From Flavimaribacter sp024343425 (GTDB taxonomy: Bacteria > Pseudomonadota > Alphaproteobacteria > Rhizobiales > Rhizobiaceae), in the NCBI GenBank assembly GCA_965227645.1, contig OZ245773.1, positions 5,270,001 through 5,334,000 on the forward strand: 64,000 bases of DNA. Reading direction: 5' to 3'. This document shows, piece by piece, positions 1 to 6,800 of the stretch. The notes under the pieces are model-generated. The model ran no database searches, had not been told where the DNA came from, and saw only the letters and a list, made by a program, of their open reading frames with translations. The translations under genes and the position numbers were made by a program. The first letter of the stretch is position 1. Each line of letters begins with the position of its first letter.

Positions 1-397
1 AGGCGTGACGCATCTGTCGGAGGCTGTCGAACAGGCGGCGCGCCACGCAGAAAGCCAAGGCTATCGCTCGATCTGCGTTTTGCCCGCCGACCTCGCCAAT
101 CCGCAGAGCTACGACCTCGAACAGCTGTTGTCGGCTGCGCGCGACGCGCCGTCCATCATTCTGTGCCCGGCGCATGACGGCGGCACCAACGCGCTGGTCG
201 CCACGCCGCCGCGGGCGATCCCTTTCCGCTACGGATACCAGTCCTGCACATCGCACGAGCAGGAAGCCCTCCGCGCCGGCGTGTCCTGCACCGTGCTGCG
301 GCTAGAAAGCCTGTCTCACGACATTGATGTCGCCAACGACCTCTATCTGCACCTGGCGCCCTCGATCAATCAGCTTCTGGACGCCGAATCGCCATGA
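1..397 (+). CDS. cofC: 2-phospho-L-lactate guanylyltransferase CofC (C-terminal part, cut by window edge)
   Basis: This enzyme activates 2-phospholactate (or phosphoenolpyruvate) with GTP for the side chain of coenzyme F420. The visible part is about 131 residues. The family is usually a little over 200 residues, so the N-terminal nucleotide-binding part lies before base 1 and the GTG at base 5 is probably internal. Visible support is the nucleotidyltransferase-like stretch CPAHDGGTNAL, the segment FRYGYQSCTSHEQEA, and the C-terminal DIDVANDLYL, typical of the end of this fold. The TGA stop overlaps the next gene, cofE, by four bases (ATGA), so the two are translationally coupled. The identification rests on motif recognition plus the F420 neighbours. 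A related MobA-like or CofC-like nucleotidyltransferase is the main alternative. Confidence 0.8.
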   Translation, partial: GVTHLSEAVEQAARHAESQGYRSICVLPADLANPQSYDLEQLLSAARDAPSIILCPAHDGGTNALVATPPRAIPFRYGYQSCTSHEQEALRAGVSCTVLRLESLSHDIDVANDLYLHLAPSINQLLDAESP

Positions 398-1167
398 TGT
401 CGCCGGTCGAAATCCATGTGGTTCCGGGATTGCCGGAAATCCGGCCCGGCGATGATCTGGGCGCGATGATCGGCGACTGCCTGGAAAAAGCTGGCCTCGG
501 GCTGCGTGACGGAGACGTCGTGACGTCGGCGCACAAGGTGGTTTCCAAGGCGGAGGGCCAGATCGTGCGGCTCGCCGATGTGGAGCCGTCGGCCGAAGCG
601 CTCGCCTATGCCGAAAGGCTCGCCAAGGACGCCCGCAAGGTCGAGGTCGTGCTGCGCGAATCCGTGCGGGTGGTCAAGGCGTTCAGGCATCCCGGCCAGA
701 ACGAGGGCACGATGATCTGCGAGCACCGGCTGGGCCTGATTTCGGCCAATGCGGCGGTTGACGAATCCAATACCGGCGAAGACGGGACCGTGATCCTGCT
801 GCCGCGTGATCCGGACGCCAGCGCCGAGCGTATTCAACAGGCGCTGGAGCAACGCTTCGGCGTGTCGATAGGCGTCATGCTGACCGATACGTTCGGGCGC
901 CCCTGGCGTCTCGGGCAGGTCAACATCGCGATCGGCCTTGCCGGGATTCCTTCCGTGAAGAGCGAGAAGGGAAAAACGGACGCCTACGGCCGTCGCCTGA
1001 TGGTCACCGAGCCGGCCTTTGCGGACGAAATCGCGGCCGCCTCAGGCCTTGTCGTCCGCAAGGCCGGAAACACGCCCGTGACCCTTTTCAGGGGCCTTGA
1101 ATGGGAAAAAACACAAAGCCGGGCCGCCGAGATGCTGCGCCCCGCAGGAGAGGATATGTTCAGATGA
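394..1167 (+). CDS. cofE: coenzyme F420:L-glutamate ligase (CofE, single-domain)
   Basis: CofE adds L-glutamate residues to F420-0 using GTP. The 257-residue product covers the whole single-domain CofE fold and lacks the C-terminal nitroreductase-like domain of actinobacterial FbiB. Recognisable blocks are VTSAHKVVSKAEGQIV (about residues 45-60), the run GLISANAAVDESNTG with its acidic residues, LLPRDPDASA, and MLTDTFGRPWRLGQVNIAIG, which carries the usual metal and nucleotide-contacting acidic residues. The ATG overlaps the cofC stop by four bases, and a second in-frame ATG follows at 397. The stop in turn overlaps npdG in the same ATGA way, so cofC-cofE-npdG form a tightly coupled operon. 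Without cofD and fbiC in view, F420 production by this organism is inferred from the module and not shown. Confidence 0.9.
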   Translation: MMSPVEIHVVPGLPEIRPGDDLGAMIGDCLEKAGLGLRDGDVVTSAHKVVSKAEGQIVRLADVEPSAEALAYAERLAKDARKVEVVLRESVRVVKAFRHPGQNEGTMICEHRLGLISANAAVDESNTGEDGTVILLPRDPDASAERIQQALEQRFGVSIGVMLTDTFGRPWRLGQVNIAIGLAGIPSVKSEKGKTDAYGRRLMVTEPAFADEIAAASGLVVRKAGNTPVTLFRGLEWEKTQSRAAEMLRPAGEDMFR

Positions 1168-1832
1168 CAATAGCAATCATTGGCGGCACCGGACCTCAGG
1201 GCCAGGGGCTTGCGCTTCGTTTCGCAAGGGCAGGCGTGGAGGTGGTGCTCGGTTCCAGAGACGGCGCGAGGGCGCAGTCGATCGCCGAAGAACTCGCCGC
1301 CAAGCTACCGGCCGGATCGGCCGCGATCACCGGCGCGGACAATGAAGGCGCGGCGCAGGCCGCGGACGAATTCGTCATTCTGGCCGTGCCCTTCGCCGCA
1401 CACAATGCGACGCTGGGCGCGCTCAAGCCGCACCTGGCGGACAAGATCCTGGTCGACATCGTCGTGCCGCTGTCTCCCAACGACCCGAAGATCGTCGAGA
1501 TGCCGCCCGAAGGGTCGGCGACGGAAGCGGCCCAGGCGCTGCTTGGCCCGGACATTCCGGTGATCGGCGCTCTGCACAACGTATCGGCGACAACCCTCAA
1601 CAATCTCGACTGGACCATCAATTGCGACATTCTCGTCTGCGGCAATAGCCTGGACGCACGCAAGAAAGTCATGGAACTGGTCGGCAAGCTGGGCGTGACG
1701 ACCTACAACGCCGGCGGCGCTTCTGCGGCGCGATCAATCGAGGCGATCACGCCGATACTTATCCGGATAAATATTTCAAAAGCGGTGCCCTTTACCCATG
1801 CCGGGATAAAGATCTGGGCGCCGGATCACTGA
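1164..1832 (+). CDS. npdG: NADPH:coenzyme F420 oxidoreductase (NpdG-like)
   Basis: The enzyme transfers hydride between NADP(H) and F420. The N-terminus MTIAIIGGTGPQGQGLALRF is a Rossmann dinucleotide-binding motif with the GGTGPQG loop typical of this family. It is followed by GSRDGARA, where Ser-Arg suits the NADP 2-phosphate. Later blocks are FVILAVPFAAH, VDIVVPLSP and ALHNVSATTLNNL, all usual for NpdG and its relatives. The product is 222 residues, normal for the family. I use the ATG at 1164, which overlaps the cofE TGA, because a longer frame upstream would start inside cofE and carry an unrelated basic leader. The last 25 residues (after ITPILIRINI) contain the AGIKIW sequence seen at the end of this family. 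Confidence 0.87.
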   Translation: MTIAIIGGTGPQGQGLALRFARAGVEVVLGSRDGARAQSIAEELAAKLPAGSAAITGADNEGAAQAADEFVILAVPFAAHNATLGALKPHLADKILVDIVVPLSPNDPKIVEMPPEGSATEAAQALLGPDIPVIGALHNVSATTLNNLDWTINCDILVCGNSLDARKKVMELVGKLGVTTYNAGGASAARSIEAITPILIRINISKAVPFTHAGIKIWAPDH

Positions 1833-1860
1833 CGCAACCACCCTCAAGGAGGAACACGAA

Positions 1861-2862
1861 ATGCAGTTTGGAATTTGTTTCAAGGGCTTCATGAAGCCGG
1901 AAAGACAGCGCGCCATCGTCCGTCAGGCGGAAAATGGCGGCTTTGAATATTGCTGGTTCTATGACAGCCATATTCTGTGGCGCGAAAGCTTCGTGGCGAT
2001 GGCCATGTGCATGGAGCACACGACCACCATGCGTTTTGGGCCCTGCGTCACCAATCCGAACACGCGCGACTGGTCACACGCAGCCAGCCTGTTCGGTTCG
2101 CTGGCCATGCAGTCGAACGGCCGGTTCGACATCGGTCTCGGTCGCGGCGACAGCGCAGTGCGCGTCATGGGCAAGAAACCGGCGCCGCTGTCGCGGCTGG
2201 AGGAATTCACCCATGTCGTCAAGGCGCTGGTGCGCGGTGATGAAGCCCAGTACGGCGAATGCCCCGAGCCGGTGAAGTTCCCGTGGGCCTGGGGTTACGA
2301 TCTGCCGGTGTGGGTGGCGGCCTACGGGCCGAAGGCGCTGAGCTCCGCGGGCCGGGTCGGCGACGGCCTGATCCTGCAGATCGCTGATCCGGGCATCTGC
2401 AAATGGCTCGGCGACCAGGCGATCGCCGCCGGCAAGGAAGCCGGACGCGACATGTCGAAATACGGAATCATGGCTGCGGCTCCGGCCTATACCGGACCGA
2501 TCGAGAAGGGCCGCGAAGCCACCAAGTGGTTCCCCGCCATGGTCGGCAACCACGTCGCCGACATCGTCGAGAAATACGGCTCCGACACGGATCTCGTTCC
2601 GGCCAGCCTGACATCCTATATCGAGAATCGCCGCGGCTACGACTATTCCAAGCATGGCCAGAGCGACAATCCGTATCTCGACTTCATCACCGACGAGATC
2701 GTCGACAGCTTCGCCGTCCTCGGCGAGCCGGAAGACCACATCGCCAAACTGAAAGAACTGGAAGCCGCCGGCATCACCCAGTTCAACATCTATCTCGACA
2801 ATGGCGACGAGGAGCGCATCATCGCCGACTACGCCGAGAAGATCATCCCGGCGTTCCGGTAG
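1861..2862 (+). CDS. LLM-class F420/FMN-dependent oxidoreductase, CPS_4043-like (TIGR03842 type)
   Basis: This is a 333-residue TIM-barrel oxidoreductase of the bacterial luciferase-like superfamily. Family marks are MQFGICFKGF at the start, the YDSHILWRESFVAMAMC block, GPCVTNPNTRDWSHAAS, and the phosphate-binding RFDIGLGRGDSAVR segment (about residues 92-105). PVWVAAYGPKALSSAGRVGDG is the usual second cofactor-contact region. The start has a strong Shine-Dalgarno sequence, AAGGAGG, eight bases upstream. It lies 28 bases after npdG in the same direction, so it is likely cotranscribed with the F420 genes. In general this subfamily is also found in bacteria not known to make F420, so FMN use remains possible. 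The substrate is unknown. Confidence 0.85.
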   Translation: MQFGICFKGFMKPERQRAIVRQAENGGFEYCWFYDSHILWRESFVAMAMCMEHTTTMRFGPCVTNPNTRDWSHAASLFGSLAMQSNGRFDIGLGRGDSAVRVMGKKPAPLSRLEEFTHVVKALVRGDEAQYGECPEPVKFPWAWGYDLPVWVAAYGPKALSSAGRVGDGLILQIADPGICKWLGDQAIAAGKEAGRDMSKYGIMAAAPAYTGPIEKGREATKWFPAMVGNHVADIVEKYGSDTDLVPASLTSYIENRRGYDYSKHGQSDNPYLDFITDEIVDSFAVLGEPEDHIAKLKELEAAGITQFNIYLDNGDEERIIADYAEKIIPAFR

Positions 2863-2872
2863 GTCAAGCGCA

Positions 2873-2896
2873 GGGGCAGGCGAATGCGTCTGCCCC
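2873..2896. terminator. perfect 10-bp hairpin between convergent genes
   Basis: The arms GGGGCAGGCG and CGTCTGCCCC enclose a four-base AATG loop, with one G-T pair. The hairpin sits between the end of the LLM oxidoreductase gene and the end of the convergent VOC gene. There is no T-run on either side, so intrinsic termination is not certain. It may protect both transcript ends. Confidence 0.5.
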
Positions 2897-2906
2897 CGAT
2901 ATTAGA

Positions 2907-3689
2907 TCAGCGCTTCGGCGCGACGAGCGAGAAGGCGGCGCCTTCCGGATCCATGCACTGGACGATCCAGGCGCCGCCCGGAACCTCCATCGGTCCGTTC
3001 AGGATCGCGCCGCCGCCCGTGGTGACGCGATCCGCAGCAGCGTCCAGCGCATCGACGCAGAAATAATAGCCCCATGCCGGCGCCGGCATGTCCGGCGTCT
3101 TCGTCATCATACCGCCAATGTCTTTTCCGTCATGGGCAAAGAGCTGGTAGACGCCCATTTCGCCCATATCCATCGCCTCGCCCTTCGTCCAGCCAAACAT
3201 CTTCGCATAGAAGTTAAACGCTTCCGGGCCGTCGCCGGCGTAAAGCTCGGTCCATCCGACCGTGCCCTGTTCCGCTTCCTTTGGCACGTCGGGAAGCGGC
3301 CCTTCCGGCATGTTCGGTTTGAAGAGATAGATCACCGCGCCGTGCGGGTCCGCGACCATCGCGAAGCGGCCGATATCGGGAATATCCGTGCCCGGCATAT
3401 GGACGGTTCCGCCATTTTCAGCAAAGAGCGCCGCCTTGGCGTCGACATCGTCGACGGCGACATAGCCGAACCACGCCGGGCGGGCGCCGCCGTCCCGCAT
3501 AGCCTGCGTCAATCCCAGCATGCCGGCGGTCGGCATTTCGTAGCCGGGTATGGAGAATGTCGTATAGTCGCCGCCGGTCGGCGTCTGACCCATCGGCTTT
3601 GCCTGCCAGTCGAGGACGTCCGTGTAGAAACGCGACGCCGCCTCCGTATTCTCGGTCATCAACTCGTACCAGACGAATGATCCCTCCAT
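2907..3689 (-). CDS. two-domain VOC (glyoxalase/bleomycin-resistance fold) protein
   Basis: The 260-residue product contains two vicinal-oxygen-chelate units, roughly residues 1-120 and 130-260. The first begins GSFVWYELMTENTEAASRFY and the second begins TVGWTELYAGDGPEAFNFYAK. Each has the beta-alpha-beta pattern and a later block (AMVADPHGAVIYLF; CMDPEGAAFSLV) where VOC proteins place a metal or substrate residue. Fused pairs of this kind are usually annotated as glyoxalase-like or hydroxylase-like proteins of unknown substrate, and I cannot assign a reaction. The gene is monocistronic on the minus strand and has its own well-formed promoter at 3741-3769, whose -10 element lies inside a palindrome. 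That suggests control by a small repressor encoded elsewhere. Confidence 0.85.
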   Translation of the reverse strand: MEGSFVWYELMTENTEAASRFYTDVLDWQAKPMGQTPTGGDYTTFSIPGYEMPTAGMLGLTQAMRDGGARPAWFGYVAVDDVDAKAALFAENGGTVHMPGTDIPDIGRFAMVADPHGAVIYLFKPNMPEGPLPDVPKEAEQGTVGWTELYAGDGPEAFNFYAKMFGWTKGEAMDMGEMGVYQLFAHDGKDIGGMMTKTPDMPAPAWGYYFCVDALDAAADRVTTGGGAILNGPMEVPGGAWIVQCMDPEGAAFSLVAPKR

Positions 3690-3740
3690 GGAACTCTCCT
3701 TCGCTCCTGTCCGCGTTTCGTCGCGGCTCCGCTATAAAGG

Positions 3741-3769
3741 TTGATATCAACATAAAAAATCTATGTCAA
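3741..3769 (-). promoter_or_regulatory. sigma70-type promoter of the VOC gene with a palindromic operator over the -10
   Basis: Read on the minus strand, TTGACA (3769-3764) is followed by a 17-base spacer and TATCAA (3746-3741). The -10 lies inside the perfect 12-bp palindrome GTTGATATCAAC (3740-3751). It is about 50 bases upstream of the VOC start codon. The consensus -35, ideal spacing and palindrome together make a repressible promoter a reasonable inference. Confidence 0.55.
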
Positions 3770-3877
3770 ACGGAAAGAGAGCTGCTGTATATCCATGGTT
3801 TCGAAAGATGTTGCCTTGAAATCAACCCGATTTCCTGCTGCTGTTGAACTATTGTTACAGGACTGATGGAGGATTTT

Positions 3878-6800
3878 ATGAGCGGGCAGCCATTTGTTTC
3901 CCGAAGCCGGATTCTGCGTTTCATCCGCAACCGGCGATCGGCGATCCTGACGCTGGCGGCAATCCTCCTGGTCCTGACGCCTGATGGCCTGACAAGCGCC
4001 CATGGCGCCGATGAACGCCGGATCGAGACCTTCGAAAACCAGGATTTCTTCGGTCACGATCTGCGCACCGAACGCGACGTAACGCTGGAAGAATGCAAGT
4101 CCGTTTGTCTGGCGGACGGCCGCTGCAAGGCTTTCACCTACAACACCAACGCAGGATGGTGTTTTCTGAAGTCCGATTTCAGTCAGGCGCAGCCCTTCCA
4201 GGGCGCCGTTTCCGGACGGGTGGTGACTGTGGCCGCGGAACCCGACATCGGGCCGGCCGCTGTCCTTTCCTTCCTGCCCGAGGGTTACGTTCTGGAGGCG
4301 ACGCGCTTTCGCAACACGCTGCCGCGCAGCGACGCCGGTTTTGCGCGGCTTGTCGCCGCCGCACAGCGTCAGATGCAGGCCCGCGACTATCAGCCCGCCA
4401 TCGCAAACCTGAAAGCCGCCCTGTCGCATCAGCCGGACTCCATTCCGAGCTGGCTCGATCTTGCGCGAGCCGCTGCGGACAAGTTGAATCTCGACGGCTC
4501 CAATGACTGGCAGCTGAAGCAGACCGCGACAGCGGCTGCGCTCAACGCCTATCAGTTGACGCGCACGGCGACAGAGCGGGCGCAGGCGCTTGATCTCCTG
4601 GCCAAGGCGCTGGAAAGCCGCGAGCAGTATCGCGCGGCCCTCGAATCCTACAAGGAGAGCCTGGCGCTGGTCGATTCGCAGCAGGTGCTTGCCGATTTTC
4701 AGGAACTGAAAGCCCGCAAGGGTTTCCGCATTGTCGAACACGTCGTCGAGGCCGACGGGCGAACCGGCAGGATCTGCGTGCGGCTCTCGGATCCTCTCGT
4801 CAAATCCGGCGTCGATTACGCCTCCTTCGTGACCGTTGACGGCCAGCCCGCTGCAGCGATCAACGCAAGCGGCAACGAAGTTTGCGTCGAAGGGCTGGAG
4901 CACGGCCGCGAATACCGCCTCACCCTGCGGCCCGGCCTGCCCGCCGCCGTCGGCGAGGCGCTGGAGCGCCCGATCGTCATCAACGCCTACGTTCGCGACC
5001 GCGCGCCGTCGGTGCGCTTTACGGGCGACAGCTTCGTGCTGCCGAATTCGGCCCGTCACGGCATACCCGTCGTCAGCGTCAACACGTCCGAAGTGGAGAT
5101 CCGGCTGTACAGGATCGGCGATCGATCCCTGGCGTCGCTTCTGTCCGGATCGCAGTTCCTGCGGCAGCTCGACGCCTATGACGCCTCCGGCATACGCGAC
5201 GATCTTGGTGAAGAGGTCTGGGAAGGGACGCTTGACGTCAGCCCGGAGCTGAACGCGGAGGTCATCACCGGCTTTCCCGTCGACGAGGCCTTGCCGGAGC
5301 GGCGCCCCGGCGTCTACGTCATGACGGCAACGACAAAGGATGCGCAACTCGACAACTGGTCAGACCGGGCGACGCAATGGTTCGTGGTCTCCGATATCGG
5401 GCTGTCGACCTATACAGGCGCCGACGGAATGTCGGTCTTCGCGCGGTCCTTGGCGACCGCCGAACCATCGGCGGGCGTCACCCTGCAACTTCTTGCCCGC
5501 AATAACGAGGTTTTGGGCGAAGCGGTCACCGACGATCAGGGAAGGGCGCACTTCCCGTCCGGTTACGTGCGCGGACAGGCGGGACTGGCGCCTGCCGTTC
5601 TGACCGCTGCGGACGGAAACGACGATTTCGTCTTTCTCGATCTGACGCGCGCCGGTTTCGACCTTTCCGACCGCGGCGTCACCGGCCGTCCGTCGCCTGG
5701 GCCAATCGATCTCTACGCATGGACGGAACGCGGCATCTACCGCGCCGGGGAGACTGTCCATCTGGCGGCGCTCGCCCGTGACGACACGGCCGCCGCGATC
5801 GGCGACCTGCCGCTGACATTCGTCGTGACGCGTCCGGACGGCAAGGAGTCGCAACGTATCGTGGAGACCGGCGGCGCGGCGGGCGGATACGAACTGGATC
5901 TCGACCTGCCTCAAAACGCCATGCACGGCGCCTGGACGGTGGGTATCCATTCCGACCCCGATGGACCTGCGCTTTCTGAAAAGATGTTCCTGGTCGAGGA
6001 TTTCCGACCCGACAGGATCGAATTTGATCTCGACGCGCCGTCGGCGCCGCTTGCGCCGGGCGACCTGGCGGAAGTTGGCGTCGACGGCCGTTATCTCTAT
6101 GGCGCGCCTGCTTCCGGTCTGGCGCTCGAGGCTGATCTGAAGGTCAAGTCGGTTCGCGAACGCGCTGATGCGCCGGGTTTCATCTTCGGCCTCGCTGAAG
6201 AAGACGATATATCCGCGCAGATACCGGTCAATCAGCCGGCGCCGCTCGATGCGCAGGGACAGGGAACGGTCGACATTGCGTTGTCCGGCCTCCCGGCGAC
6301 GACGCGGCCGCTCGTCGCCGACCTGACCGTCAGGATGCGCGAAGGCGGCGGCCGGGCGGTCGAGCGCAACGCCTCGATGCCGGTTGCGCCGACCGAAGTG
6401 ATGATCGGCGTGCGTCCGCAGTTCGCGAACGGCAAGCTGGCCGAAAACACCGTCGCCGGTTTCCAGGTCGCCGCCTTCGCTCCGGATGGCGCCCGGCTGG
6501 CCCTCGGCGACGTGTCCTGGTCACTCAAGCGGATCGAGCGACACTATCAGTGGTATTCGGCGGGCGGGCGATGGCGCTATGAGCCGGTCGAGTTCACGAA
6601 GGACATCGACAATGGCCGGATTGCGCTGTCAGCGGACGCAATGTCGGAAATTTCCGTTCCGGTCGGCTGGGGCCGTTACCGGCTTGATCTGGAAACGGAC
6701 GACGTCATGGGCCCGGCCACCAGCGTCGAGTTCACCGCCGGCTGGTATGTCAGCGCCGCCTCCACGGAAACGCCGGACGGGCTGGAAATCGCGCTCGACG

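Noticed and set aside
3761..5347. 528-codon minus-strand frame over the alpha-2-macroglobulin start
   Set aside because: It is antisense to a clear domain-bearing gene and is a composition shadow in GC-rich coding sequence, with no recognisable fold.
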